DNA of 64,000 nucleotides, taken from positions 9,805,430-9,869,429 of the forward strand of contig NC_021684.1 of NCBI RefSeq assembly GCF_000247815.1, read 5' to 3'. The notes under the pieces are model-generated. The model ran no database searches, was not told where the DNA came from, and saw only the letters and a list, made by a program, of their open reading frames with translations. Position numbers and translations under genes: made by a program. Shown here piece by piece: positions 29,303-42,800 of the stretch. Numbering within the stretch: the first letter of the stretch is position 1; the number at the start of each line of letters is the position of its first letter. Source of the DNA: Ficedula albicollis. Taxonomy: Eukaryota > Chordata > Aves > Passeriformes > Muscicapidae.

Positions 29303-31740
29303 ATTCTCAAGAAGCACTGTGAATATGCTGTGAGCACTGTGGTGGCATCACTTCTGTTCCCTCCAAGCAGAGGATCTGAGCATCACTGGCTCTGACACTC
29401 AAACACAACTGGCATGAAAAGCTTCCAGGAATACTCACGTGTTTCTGCGCTTGTTTTACTCTGCAGGAGCACCAACACCAGTGAAAACCTGAATGCAAAC
29501 AGAACTTCATCGTGGCAACAGCTAATTCATCTTTTAAATTCCAGGTATTGTCTTCAGACTTCTTTTTTGGCATCCTTCCCCAGTTCCTATGCAAGTATCC
29601 AATGTCCACAGCTTCCTAAAACATGGTGGCAGATGCCATTCTGATAGGAAACCAGAAATTCCTTCCTGATCCAGCAGATTACGTCATGCCTCTGAAATGC
29701 AAGATCAAATCCAATCCAGCTACCTGTCCATCTCCAGAGCGCCTATCAATTAGCATTAGACACTAATTTGATTAAATCGGAATGTGGAAATTTTATTTGA
29801 TTCCACCTAAGGAGTGTAATTCCCCTTGTGCCTTCTCTGTAACCCACTAATTTTCCAATGGAATGGGAAACACAGGTTGGGATTTGGAGGCTGGTTCTTC
29901 TACTTGTTAACATGTGAGCTTAAAACCGCAGTAAAAAATAAATCCATGCGACTTGGTAGAATGAGACTTGCCAGTTTTAGGAAAATGGATTTCTACACAA
30001 TAACCCAGATGGGGAAGAAAGTATACTTTTAACTCTGAAACCTGAAGTGTTCTTTGAGGGAAAACGAATACATTTTAGCCTTAAAGGGATCACAGACTGC
30101 AATTATATAATTCTTGTCAACTGATGTTAAAGATAGGCTGAAAGAATGTATGCTGAGGCCCTGCAATAAAACGAGCTCCTTTACTCCTTTCAAATGTTTG
30201 CAAGCCTTGGAGGTTATCCAAAGGTCGAATACAGGAAAAGTCTTGGTGAACAGAAAACATAATCATGAGCTTTTTTAATACGGGCTCTTTTTGTAATAAA
30301 ATAAAATTATGGTAAGGGAAGGGAGGGCGGGCTCTGTCTCCTCAGATCTAAGGCCAGGGGGGCTGAGTTTTAATCAGAGGCTGCTGTTCTCCCCTCCCCT
30401 CTCCTCCCCAGCCTGTCACTGCACAGAGAGAAGCCAGCAGAGGTGCACAGGCACTGGGTGCACTGCAGAGGGGCAAAGGCACAAGCCTGCACTGAAAGCC
30501 CTTGGCTTTGCTACAATGCAAGGACATATTTCCCAAGAGGGAGATGGATCTTCATGGCCAGCAGCTTGCACAGGGAAGCAACAGATCATCCTCAACACCC
30601 TCCTCGCCTGGGGTCTGTTGGAGAACAGCTCTGTACAATGCTGGAATCGTGTGCTGTCCCTTCTGGGTGCACCAGAACAAATGGCATGTCTCCCACAGAA
30701 ACACCCCTGGAAGCTGGAAGTAGGGTATATGGAGAATATCACATCCAGCTGCAACTGCACAGGAGTTTAAAGAGGGGTTGTCAGTACACTCATGGATTTT
30801 GGGGTGGAATCCTGGGCTGCAGTCTTCACTCTTTCCAGAAGTGATATGGCTTTAGTTGTGACCACCTGCAGTCAGGGAGCTGCTTCCTGTTTTACGTGGA
30901 GTGCCTGGAGACACTGCCTGCTTACCCCACCTGGGTAACACTCACAAGTGACACACAAGCACTTGCATCATCCTGCATTTGGTTCAGAAATTTTCTATCC
31001 AAGTACAGGTTTGACCCCATCCCCTCAGTCTGCTAAACACAAACCTGGGGCAGCAAACCATGAAGTATCTGGAGGGAATTCATGAAGTGGACATTTGCTG
31101 AAGGCATCAGGCACTTCTGAGTTGTGATCATCCTCCATCAGAAAACCTGTGAGGCACGCAGCAAGAGTGGCTTTGTTCTAACCCCATGCTCTGTAACACT
31201 TTATCACTATTTATCTCTTGTGGTGACTGCTCCATCATCCAACTGCTGCTACAAACCTTTCTTACCTGTGCCTCGCAGGCTGAGAAAACAATCGTACAAC
31301 AAACAACATTTTTCCTCTGAAAAATTAGGAATCTGTTTTAATGATCCATCTGAACTGCCTGGGGAATGTCATTCATGCTGACAAGTCCAACACTTTTTGA
31401 AGTTATATTTGCCTGTTTCTTGAATTTCTTCTGGACATCCTCTGGCATTGCACCATTATCAGTCTGGATGGAGACACCTTTCCCATTCCATGCTTCATAT
31501 GAATAAATAGAATTAGAAAAAAAGAAAAAATAGCATACCTACCATTCCCATCTAGGCCAGAAACCTGAGAGCTGGAGAGAGTTGGAGCAATGTGGATTGA
31601 CTGGCAAATGCACCTGCTCTGTTAGGTTTTGAAACTATTTCACATTAGCAGTGCTCCCATGGACCATCTCTTAGCCTACAGATATGAAAACTGGACTGCA
31701 TATTTAATGGAAATTTAAGCCTTTGGGGTGTCCTGTTCAG

Positions 31741-31790
31741 GGCTAGAAGGTTACTTGATCTTGCAACAGGATATTCTAAGATTCTATGAA
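31741..31790 (+). mobile_element. Possible CR1 3' tail
   Basis: The segment ends in 'ATTCTAAGATTCTATGAA', resembling the short tandem 'attctatgattctatga' that terminates avian CR1 copies, and is preceded by a diverged 'GGTTACTTGATCTTGCAAC', where CR1 has 'ggatgatctt.aaggtcc'. It would be a severely 5'-truncated copy. Confidence 0.45.
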
Positions 31791-32941
31791 AGTATTTCTT
31801 TTTTATGTCATTTCAAGCCTGTAGTGTGTTTTCTGTTATGAACAGCACATTTTGCTCTCCCTCATCTTCAGGAATAGATGCAGAGCTGCCTTTCACAAAA
31901 CCAGGAGACAAAGACCTCTGACAGACCCTCAACACTATTGCATGCAGAATATGCCATGTGTTTATTTTTAATAGTATAGTGAGACACAAAAGAGGTGTGA
32001 TTGGCAGTCCTACTGCATTCCAGGAGTGATGGTACAAGCCCCCAGTTAGGAGGTATGACCCAGAACATCACCTCTCCATTTCATTTCACCTCTGCCTCTT
32101 TCATCCAATCCTCTTCCTGCTGAGTGGTGTTCCTTGGCTTTATCCACATGTTCTTCCTCTTCCCTTTGAGCTGAAAAGTCAAGAGAAGAAATACATGAGC
32201 ACTGGAAAAGCCACTATAAACCAAACTACTGATTTTAAAAAATAAAGGTATCTATTCACAGGCTGATTTAGAGAATTGTTTTGGCATGTACCTAAATGCA
32301 GCTGATCCACAAAACATAAAAATGCACTAAAACTCAGACACCAAAACTCAAACAGACCCTGAGAAGCCCTTCCTGAGTGAAGCCACTTGCCCAAGCTGAG
32401 GGGTAAGTTATGACATCCTATAGAAATTCCATGTGCTCAGGACAGCTCTTGGGCCCAAGAAACAGTGATAGCAGCAAGCTGACCCTGCACACCAAGATGA
32501 AATCAGAGCCCAGGGAGATGAGATCCAGATTTTCCTGAGAGCAGAAGGTGGATGCTCGGTGGCGCTGCAGGCAGGCAGCTCTTCAAACGAGCTGCACACA
32601 TGGGAACAAACATGTCCAAGGGCCTCACACCCAAGGGGAAGCTGCTGGGTGCCGAGAGCAGCTGAAAATCTGGCGCCCAGAGCGGGCACTGGGCCCTGGC
32701 AAACCCAGCTCCCATCCCTGCTGAAAATCTGTCACCACATCATCAATGTTAAGAGACAGGTTTTTCAAATGGGAAAAGTGCATTTATCACCCTCAGCAAA
32801 CTCACGAACAGCACAAGGCATAATTGCCCAAATGTCATATAAAAATTCTCGGCTGAGCAAACACCACGCGTGGAGCTTTTTTGATCCCCAAATATGAATG
32901 CTTTAGAGCAGGATGAGCATGTGGCCAGCGGGGCTGGAATG
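31791..32941. other. Non-coding block, nothing recognised
   Basis: No gene is seen. The part from 32.4 to 32.75 kb is GC-richer and contains a short direct repeat listed separately. Confidence 0.5.
32661..32731. repeat. 12-bp direct repeat flanking a GC-rich 47-bp insert
   Basis: GCTGAAAATCTG occurs at 32661-32672 and 32720-32731. The intervening 47 bp begin GCGCCC and are GC-rich. The layout is like a tiny insertion with target duplication, but the insert matches nothing recognised. The junction string TGGCGCCC resembles the start of a retroviral lysine-tRNA primer site but diverges immediately afterwards. Confidence 0.5.
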
Positions 32942-33392
32942 GAGACTGCTTTGTAACCTTAACTATACCAGGCGTGATAAAGTGCCCGCTATCATGAAAA
33001 AAAGCTCATCTGAAAGACAGAGGGAAACCAGATGGGAAAAGAACACAAACTCTCAGCAGGAATTTCAGGGATTTTTTTTTTTTTTTGACATTGCTTTCAG
33101 TTTTTCCAAAATAAAAATCTCTTCTGTTGCTCGATGCTGAAATTGCTTTCAGTTTTTCCAAAATAAAAATCTCCTCCATTGCTCGATGCTGAGAGACTGC
33201 TTTGTAACCTTAACTATACCAGGCGTGATAAAGTGCCCGCTATCATGAAAAAAAGCTCATCTGAAAGACAGAGGGAAACCAGATGGGAAAAGAACACAAA
33301 CTCTCAGCAGGAATTTCAGGGATTTTTTTTTTTTTTTGACATTGCTTTCAGTTTTTCCAAAATAAAAATCTCTTCTGTTGCTCGATGCTGAA
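32942..33392. repeat. Compound tandem repeat, 251-bp period
   Basis: A unit of about 198 bp (32943-33140) recurs identically at 33194-33391, including the same T15 run. Between the copies lies a roughly 52-bp partial unit (33141-33192) that repeats the 3' end of the main unit with a few changes (CTCCTCCATTG instead of CTCTTCTGTTG). The order is thus full unit, 3'-end fragment, full unit. Identity of the two full units implies a recent event or an assembly duplication. The array lies just downstream of the minus-strand exon candidate and would fall within its intron. Confidence 0.9.
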
Positions 33393-33561
33393 TAGGAATA
33401 TGGTCTGATCCACCTGAGTTGTTCTGAGGGCAAGGCTGAAAGCTCAGGTTAGCTCTGGTCTGGAGCTGCAGCCTCCCATGCCACTGGGATCTGAGCCCAG
33501 CCCAGTGAGTACTGCCAGCCCCTCCACCCCATCAAGCACCTGGGGCTGCAGGAGTGCCTAC

Positions 33562-33920
33562 CTCAGCTATTGCTGACTGCAACACCTTGGCTACTTCTGA
33601 TACTGCAATTCTTTCTGCTGCCCTGGCAAACGCCTCAGCAACTCTTTGTGCCGCTGGGTTTTCCGAAGCTCCCACCACAATCACCGCTGCTCCTTCAGCA
33701 GCCACCACCTTCCCACCCAGACCTGTTCCCACGAGGCTTTCTGCCTCTGGCACTGCAGCTGCTTCTTCTGCTCCTTCCGCCTCGGCTTGTGGTGCTGTTG
33801 CATCCTTCCCTGCTTTCTCTGGCGCTGTGGCAGCCAGCAGCTCCATGTGCCCTGCCAGGTCACCAGCAGCAGGACCCTTCCTTCCCTGGGGAGAGCACAG
33901 TCCTGGAGCTGCCCTGGGAC
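33562..33920 (-). CDS. Candidate internal exon, alanine-rich protein (unrecognised)
   Basis: Read on the minus strand, a strong acceptor is visible at the high-coordinate end: a pyrimidine tract ending CTGTTTCTCCCAACAG, cut at 33920/33921. At the low-coordinate end GAG is followed by the donor GTAGGC, cut at 33562/33561. Between them are 2 nt plus 119 codons with no stop. The peptide has the patchy character of a real protein: an Ala/Glu-rich first half, then 'GGKVVAAEGAAVIVVGASE', then an amphipathic helix-like end 'ERIAVSEVAKVLQSAIAE'. About 30 percent of residues are Ala. An internal Met lies at 33844-33846 with a purine-poor but G+4 context, and a second possible acceptor (CTCTCCCCAG) lies at 33885. 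I do not recognise the protein. No partner exon was identified on either side, so it could also be a pseudo-exon or a chance frame. Confidence 0.4.
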
Positions 33921-36900
33921 CTGTTGGGAGAAACAGAGAGTGTGAAGCAGCACAACTGTAGAGAAATGTTTTCTGGTGTCACTACAAGTGGACCAGTGAG
34001 AGGTCCTGGAGCCAGCAGGGACTGCTTCCCACAGCCTGCCTTGTCCAGAGCAAGGGACCAGGACTCACAGCATTTGTGCAGCAGCACAGCTTTGACTGTC
34101 ATGTCTCACCCCATGTTCTTCTGTGGCTAGCAGCCACTTTTGCAGTCTTGAACTGAGGCCAACCTCACACTGTATCCCAAAACATCTCAATGCCTCGTAT
34201 CAAGCAGTTTGTGTAGCAAAAATGAGATAAAAGCAAGGCTGACTCTTTCCTGAGATACATTTTTGCTTAAAATTCCAGGAAAAAAACCCCAGCATTCTCT
34301 ACAGAGAAAGCAGCATAAAATCCATGGAACGTGCAAGTCAAAGTGTTTTTTCAAATTGTCATATTCTCCTACAAAAATAATCTGGGGGTCATGCCCGCAG
34401 GTTGGGAATAGCAGGCTTGGGTCGGACAGACATGGTGTGTCTTGCCCCAGAGTTTCTGCTAATGAATCTCACTTCTGACCTGCACCAGCCTCCCTGCTGC
34501 AGTCTGTGCTCCCCACACACACCTTGGCTGTTGGGCTTCAAAACCTCTGCAGTCTCACCAAGTTTTCAATTCACATTTGTCCCAATGCCATGGGAGGTTT
34601 GGGTAAAATTTTGACAATCCAGTTATCTTTTCTGGTAAATATACAAGGGACACTGATAGAAAAGATCCGTAACTATCTAATATGCATGTATTAACCACCT
34701 TTTGTATTAGAAAGATCCTCTACCAAGTGTAGCTGCTGTCAGGTCAAAATATAGCTTGCAGTGAAGTAAATGAATAATTCCCATAACAAACTGTGAGAGG
34801 AGTTGTACTGTAGATGCTGTTACTCCTATCCAGTGTTACCTACTCCAGTCTAGAAGTCAGGACAAGTCTGAGAGGTGATGCTGGATCGACTAAATTGTAT
34901 GAATTCAGAGTACAAGTTCAGGACTCAGAGCCATTGAATCTGCTCACACCCACTGACTTGGGCAGAAAAGGAACAAACCACCATTTGATTAATTCCTGCA
35001 TGTTTTCTCCCATCTCTCTTACAGAGACCAACACAGGCACTGGATTAACACTTGAGTAACTTTTTGGCTCTGGCTACACGGCAACACAAAGAGATCCCTG
35101 CAGCATGGAGGCATCCTCAGGCTGGCTGTAACCCCGCCAGCACAACACCAGGGTTTGGCAGAGCTCACAGCCCCCTGCACACCTCCACGGGCAGTCCCAA
35201 GGAAAGGACAAGTAACACTTGACAGATGTGCTGAGCAGCTGAGATCAGCAGGGGACCTGCTGCAAGCACAAGGAGGATACTGGCCGTTCCCAGCTCACAC
35301 GTGCTCCATAAACCACTGGCAGCAGCTTGGGCAGGCCTGATGAAATAGTGATGACACCACTGCTCACTGCTGCCTAGCACCCATAATTAAAAAAAGAGGA
35401 GGAAAAATAAGGTGGAGAGCTATGAAAGGACAGGATGAAATACACAAGAAGTGCTAGAGTTGAAAAAAAAAGGCAAAAGTAGAGAAAAAAGGTAAAAGGA
35501 GAGCAGAGAAGGTGGAGGGGAAAAACTGGAGAAGAGGGACATGGGATACAGATTGTCACTGCTAAGAGTTGTGCCCAGCTGCACTGAGAGAGAAGACAGT
35601 GGCCAAAAGCCAACTGAAGTGTCCTGTCACACACACCTACATCCTTGTGGACACAAGTCAGTCACTTGCTCACTGAACAGGTTACCTGCATATCTGCTTC
35701 ATTAAATAGTAACCCTGTAGGTCTGCTGACAAGAACATACTTCTCTCTCCCTTGGTAATTAGCCCTGAAGGCTGGTCATGCTCACTGGCCATGAAACGCT
35801 GCAACAAGCAGCCTTTTCATGCCTGGAGCTTACCTTTGTCCCTGTCTGTTCCCGTCAGGCTGGTGAAGGCAGGCACGATGCCCACCTGACACTGGTGCTC
35901 TGGCTGTGCTCATGCTCCCACCCCGCCCAGAGGTGCCTGTGTCTCTCAACAGGGCAGATATGAGCTCGCTGGGACAGCTGTGACTGCAGAAACTGGGAAC
36001 TTTCAGCCTTTTCCTTCTGCTTGGAAAAAGCCCAAGGGCAGACTCAGGAGCAGCAATTTGCTGCCAGTCAGCTTGAGACAGCTGCAATTCGATATGCTGG
36101 GAAGAGGAAGGGTCCTACAAGGCTCCAGAGATACAGCAGAGGAAGGGTTTTGTGTCAGGAGCTGGACAGGAACTGGGGGCTCAGCCCTTCTGCAGAGGCT
36201 GGGCACACTGTTTGCTCAGCAAACCTGAAACTGGGGCTGAGCAGCTCTCTCTCACTTTTGCCACCAAGGGCAGGACTTTGCTGGCACAGCTCTGCCCCAG
36301 TCAGTGACATAGCCATAAGAGCAGTAAGAGACCCAAACCTATTATAACAAACATAAAATGCCTCCTAAGGTTCCTGCAATGTGGGTTGAGTTAAGCTAAA
36401 GCTGACATGAACTCAGTGTAAGGGATTAAAATGGTTTTGGTTTTTTTTGGTTTTTGTTTTTCTAAATTACTTTTCTTGTCAAAAAACAAAGGAGGCAGGT
36501 TAGTAACACTTACCCCTTTCAAACCCATTAGGAGCCTGAAAAGAAGCATGCATAGCCCAAAGCTTTAGCTTTATGATCACATTTCCCCTCCAAAATACTT
36601 TGGAGATAAATTCCAGGCGCTTCAGCCTGGAGAACTTCAGTGGAGAACAGTGCAAAGATTAAAACCAAAAATATTGCCAGTAATTCCTGGCAGCCTGTTC
36701 CAGCAGTGAGACCATGGAGCTGGGAATGAACCTTCAGCTGAGCTCTGACTCAAAATAAGACCTTGAGTAGGACCCACCTGCCTCTCTGGCCTGCAATACT
36801 CTGCAGGGCAGTGACTGAGAATTAGCAAAGGTTATTCCTTATTTTATGGTGTCTGAGGTCTGGTCACTGCAAGCCTGCTTTTTCAATAAGCTTGCTGCCT

Positions 36901-39802
36901 GCCTGCATGGTTTTTGCATATGTACATATTAGCATTATGACCCATTTGCATGGGGGCCAATTTCACCTCCTAACCTCCAGTTTAACCTCAAAAATTGCCT
37001 CTAAGCCACCAGAGCATCACCCTGCTGCTCCCCCAGGGGAGCAGGCTGGCAGGATTTTGGGTGAAGCCACCACTCAGCTGCACCATGCTGTCCCAGTCCA
37101 CACCCTCTGCCCAGCTCACTCCAATGCCAGCCCTGCATCAGTCCCAGCCTGACCTCCTTTCCCCAGGCACTTGCACACCTGGCTCAAGGCTGCTCTGTAA
37201 ACTCCCTTGTGCTATGGAAACCCTGTTCCTTGCACCAGAGACCACTTCAAGATCTGTTTTCTGCTCTGCAACAGTTCTGTTCATGCAGGGACACAGTTTG
37301 CAAAGCCCCTTTTCAAAAATCTCTCCCACCATTTGCCATTTGTCTAATCTGCCCCCAGCCCAATTGTTTATGTCTGACTAATGTTCATTGCTTCAAAATG
37401 AGTTTGGAGCTAATGCTGTTTCTGCCAATTAAATGTTTGATGGAATGACATCAAAATCAAAGCAGACAGAAAAAAGTATTTCCCTTTGATATGCTGACCA
37501 CATTGTATAAAACTCACTATTATAAGACTCAGGTTGCTTAAAATTTTGCCAGACTTTTCTCTTTTGAATTAAAGTTTTTGATGCTGGTTGTCTGCCCTGC
37601 TGGAATTCAGGGTGAAAATTTTAGCTAATGCAGTTCATCCACTGCAGGAAAGATTTTTACCCCAGTTAAAAAAAGAGAAAAACAACAAACAACTGATATC
37701 TTGTGCAAGTTTTTGCTTATAGTCTCAGTGCTATCATTTGGAGCTCTGCTTTAAATTTTAGCAGGAAGGTCACAATGGTGCCAGGAATAATTTTTTACAG
37801 GAACAGTAATGCACCTTTGGCCAAGCTATGAAAAATCAGTTTGCATATGCTCTGTAGTGATGTGTGATAGGCAGCAAAAATATTTTTCAAAGTCCTGATT
37901 TCACAATCTAAATATTCTTTTTGTGCAGTTTTGGTTTTCTTTAATGTAATCTATAAAAATAGCCAGTGACCTTTAGTGACATCTAAACAGGCTCCCAGTT
38001 TCCTTCCATGGTTTGAAGCCTTAAACAATAGCCCCAAAGAAATGACTCAATACCACACACACATGTACTTGATGCCTGGAAATTGCTGGTTGCTGCTCAG
38101 CAAGAACAAGGAGACTCACAGCTCCAGTGCATGGCAGGTTCAGGGAATCTGGGGAAAACTCAAGGCATCAAAGGCTCAGCAGCAGGGATGCAGGGAGCCA
38201 ACATCCCCCAGCCACCACTCTGCACTCCAAGCAGTGTGAGGATGCCCACGAGTTTTCAGAGAAAGATAATGAGGGTAAAAACCTTTTGGGATTCCATGGG
38301 ATGTTGTGGCTCCACTCACTGAGCTGCTGGCACAACACTTTCCATGTGCTGAGCTCCCAACTTCCCAGCACAGGCTGCTGAAGTCTTTCAGTGAGGAGGA
38401 TTTGTGCTCCCAAATCAGTATATTCCTATATTAGGGCAGGAGCATTAAATTACCCTCGTTCTTAAAGGAGGAGGAAATTTCAGAATCCTATTAGGCAAAA
38501 TTCACCTGACACCAGCTTTTAACATGTGTGTGTATAACCTCAGACAGAAAGAAACCTTTGACAGTTCAGCTGGTGGAACTGTTGCCTTTAGACCACAAGC
38601 AATGTGTGTGAAACCTGAGAGAGGAAATCTGCAGGTTTCTGAATAAATCAGGATCCTGGAAGTGGGGTCAGCCTTCTGGCTGACAGTCACACTATGGCAA
38701 CCACCAGTGTCCAAGGACAGTGGGCAGTTTGCAATGAATTACTTTGTTGCTCTGAAACCCCTGTGTCCTAAGGACTTATTTTCTATATACTTGCCAAAGC
38801 TGCTATTTACCCAACACAGCCATAGCATTGAGTCATTAAACAATACTGATGGCAATGCCCAGAGAATTCCAAGCACCTATTGTACTATCACTGAATTCCT
38901 CCTTTGATCACCATGGTCAGAAATATCTGATTTTTATCACTCTTTAATAGCTCCCAATCAACTTTAAGAAGTTACTACAATGGTCATGGTGGAACCTTTG
39001 TCAGACCAGGCTAATAATTGACCAACCCAGAGCAGCAGATCTCACCAGCTCCCCATTGTCAGTCATATATGACCTTCTCCATGGGCTTGAAACCCCAGGG
39101 ACAGGGTTTGAGCTTCCATGTTGAAGATTACTCTGCCTGTGTCAGAGCAAAAAGAGCTGTAAATGTAGAAGCCTTTTTTCCAGCTTCCTGCAAAAGCCCA
39201 CAGACATTAATAGGGAAGAAAATCTGAAGTGGGTTTGAGCAATCTCAGAAGGACACACACTCCTAAGCATGAAATAGGAATTTTGGTGTTTGTGTTGTTG
39301 CTGGACCACTCAAGAGAAACACATCTTTCCCATACTCACCTGTGTACCAGACCATGCTTACAAATAATCTGGCAACACTTTCCAGTCCCTGTTATGACCT
39401 AGAGATAGCTTCTCTCACCACCTTCCCTCTCTAATGGTCTAATTCACACATTTATAACCTAAGCAGCTGCCTATTCAGCATATGCTTAGCACTGACAGCT
39501 TCTGATTCAGGCTTGAAGGGCTCAAAGTTTGCCTGAGCCCTCCAACCATGCTGCTCCATCTAATAAAAGACACTATCTCTACCTACAAGCCTTGTCCCAC
39601 AGTAATCAGAGAAATGTATCTTGTCTGATTCCAAAATTTGTCAGTTAAAAGGAAATTAAAACCCAGTGCTCTGATGAATGCTTCTGAAAACAAAATGGTC
39701 AAAAGAAAGGAATCGGAAATCAAGTTTATAAATTATAGAAGTTAATATTATTGTACAAATCCCTGTTTTCTGTATGCTGCTAATGTTGCTCTTGAGAGGC
39801 TT

Positions 39803-39846
39803 ATTCTTGAAACCTAGGAAACCCTCAAGAATCAGAAACACTGATT
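39803..39846. repeat. Two overlapping small stem-loops
   Basis: ATTCTTGA (39803-39810) pairs perfectly with TCAAGAAT (39825-39832). Sharing its last bases, AATCAG (39830-39835) pairs with CTGATT (39841-39846) around a 5-nt loop. The two hairpins cannot form together completely. No function is evident. Confidence 0.4.
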
Positions 39847-42800
39847 CTGGAAATGAGTTTAGGACCAAGATGTCTCTTGGTGAAAGAGAAATACATCAAC
39901 ACCCATGACTGCTCGTTTCAGTGAAAACAAAAAGGCTTATCCTTGGTTTTGGATTTATTCTGTGAAACTAATGAAGATTATAACCCAGTTGCTACGTACT
40001 GAATGAATCATAATAAGCAGATGACAAATTTGCAACAGACACTTGAAGAGGGAGCATTTTTGGTAATCATAAGTTAGGTAATTACATGATTAATGCTCTA
40101 GTTTGTAGGTAGTCAAAACATGGCAATAACACATATAACAATATGTTTAATGCAGCTCCATAATGTGCAGTTGTAACCTCATGTTCAGATAAGAATTTCT
40201 CTCTTTATTACCTACCAGGGGATGTACAACCTGGAAATTCCTGGATTGACACCAGGCATTATCTAGAGGCAATACAGTGGATTAAAGAGACAGCTGTACA
40301 GTGTATTGGCCAATTTGGGTGACTTTCTAAGGGTTAAACAAAAATAGGAGTTTACAAGACTTGTATGTTCCTGAGGAGTAAGAAAAAAAAAAGGAAAAAT
40401 CACAAATGTCTAAATGAAACTTTTAGAGCAGGCATGTTGGTATAAGCTACCTGGGGAAGATGAAATAAAATTGTATTGTATTCACCTCACCCAAGAAGCA
40501 GCTGTGTATTCTGGTGGAAGTGTTGGTTTCCTGCCTCTAACATGTGCACACATTCATGTCCCTCAGTCACAGATCACAAACCTATCAGTCCAGTTACTTG
40601 GTTTGTATAGTTTATGAAGTCATAAGGATTTTCACTCTGACGTGTTTTGGGAATTCTGCAGACTTTCAGTGCTCCTACTCAAGTCAGCCACACAACCAGA
40701 TGATTAAGCTAAATTCAGTTAAAAGAAAATCTTTATTCAACACTTAAACAAAACCATTGAGCTCTAAAACACTGAAGTGTTATTTAATGACCACTATGGC
40801 AGAGTGACAGCCAGATGCAAGCTGCTCTGTGCTGTCCAAACTCAGCTTCCCAGGGGTGATGCTCTGCATTACACAAACCCTCCTAGCAACGGGTCTGACA
40901 GCACAGAGAAGCTCCACAGCATTGGAGTCCTTGACCCAACACCCAGCCAGGGAGAACATCCATCTCCTCTTGCTCTGGGTGGGACAGAGGGCCCCAATCC
41001 CCATCCCAGCAGCCTTATGTTTCATTACCCACTCAGCTGCAGGCACTGCTCTCTGCAGTGGCTCACAGAGCTGCCCCTGGGCTCTGTCTCTTCCTGCTGA
41101 AGCCACTGGGCATCTTGAAAGGAGCACATGGGAAAAGGCCTTGGACTATGCTTGTGCTGTATGGCAGTCCATATACAGCAGGCATACAGAATAATTGAAC
41201 CTTTTCCACAAAGCAGCTTTCTTAGGCTTAGAAACCAATATCTCTTTACTAGTTAGCCAATAAAAGGATTTAGGGTTACTAAAGAATAAACACTCATTCT
41301 CTCAGGGAAGCCTTTATAGAATATATGGATGTACCAAGCTTTTCATTTGATGAGCTCTAATTACTGAAAACCCCACAGATGCAAGTAGCCAGACCGTGCT
41401 CAGACTCTCACAGGGACACCTGAAAAGTCTCCTCTAATCACCACACTGCATCAGAGAAGCAGAGTTGGAAAAATTCAAGCAAATCCCTTCTGGATTCTCA
41501 AAGGAAGCTCTTATCCAAACCTACAGTCTACTGAGAAATTCTGGTTTTGAAGGAAAAGGACCTGTCTCCCATCATGAAAATTTCTTCCAGCATCTGAGCT
41601 GAGCCAAGTGCAAATGAAATCTTGAACCTATGCCCAGAATGATCATCAAGAACTGAAACTTTTGAATTAAGACAATATAAAATATGCCAATAAAAATTTC
41701 TTTACTGTAAGTTCTGTTCTGTTGTATAAATCTTGCCTCAGGTCCCTCCCAGCCCAGCTAAAAACCTGGGCTGGGCAAAAACCCCAGGGCGACCCCACTC
41801 AGAGGAACTCTGACACAAGCCAGGGAGCAGTTGAAATTACAAAAGACAGTTCTCAGATCAAAGAAACCCACCTCAATTTGCATGAACTTTTAGATAAACA
41901 CACACAAAAAAGTTAAAAGTTCACTGAGGGACCGACTCCTTCCTGCAATCACCCTCACACAAATCCTATATTTGCCATTTGTCTTGATGGGTGGTAAGGT
42001 CTTAGGGCAGGCACCATGACTTCCTCTGCATTAGTAAAATACCAACACCATCAACCCCTGGCTCTAAATAGAGCCTGTGAGTCCTGCCACAGTATAAATA
42101 AAATTTGTAACCTATCCAAGCCCTAACACTCATGACTTCATGAGGACCCTCCCCTCCTCTATCCGTGCTGCTCTAAGGTACTGAGGTCAAATTCAGTGAG
42201 GCTGGACATCTGAAAATGACTCATGCATGGTATGTCCAAATGATCAGAGACTGGGAAATAGGACACATGATCAGGTCATATCAGAGCAAAACTGAAAAAT
42301 TTATAACACAATTCATCTCTCTCTCATTCCTCCTTTGCTGTAATAACCAGATGTTCTCCATTCAGCTGCCTCCTACCCTGAGATTAAATTAGGCACACAG
42401 TACTCCCAGGGACATGATCACAGCACAGAAAGGTTATAGGAGAAATACATTTTTGCCTTGGCATCCTACAACTGGTAAAAGATATGAAAAGAACTAAAAG
42501 TCCTGTGATGACAAGCTGGCTTCGGGCACCCTAACTAAGAGCTCAGAAATCCCACTTTTTCCCTTGTATTAGAGCAAGCAGCTTCACAAAGACTCAAACC
42601 CTAGATTATCTTCAGGGTTATTGTGAGGTGACTGTGAAGTTTTCTCATCAGGCTGCCAGTGGGGGGGAGAAAAAAAAAAAGCTTTCTGAATCAGGCCCTT
42701 ATCATTTATACCACATTACAATCCCAAATGAAAAATTACTTGCTCCAGATTTGATAGAATAAAGCATCTTGAGATGCCACAGAAGTACCCAATTTTCAAT

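Larger units (their letters stand above)
27372..31740. other. Non-coding block, no gene seen
   Basis: The block holds mixed single-copy sequence. It contains a small stem-loop at 28.18 kb, a 39-bp tandem duplication at 29.23 kb, and at 29.64-29.70 kb a phrase ('AGAAATTCCTTCCTGATCC') resembling old reptile/bird repeats. Overlapping frames of 110-150 codons at 30.3-30.85 kb lie on both strands and look fortuitous. Confidence 0.5.

Noticed and set aside
32670..32700. Retroviral primer-binding-site-like TGGCGCCC
   Set aside because: Only the first 8 bases agree. No LTR, polypurine tract or gag/pol character lies nearby.
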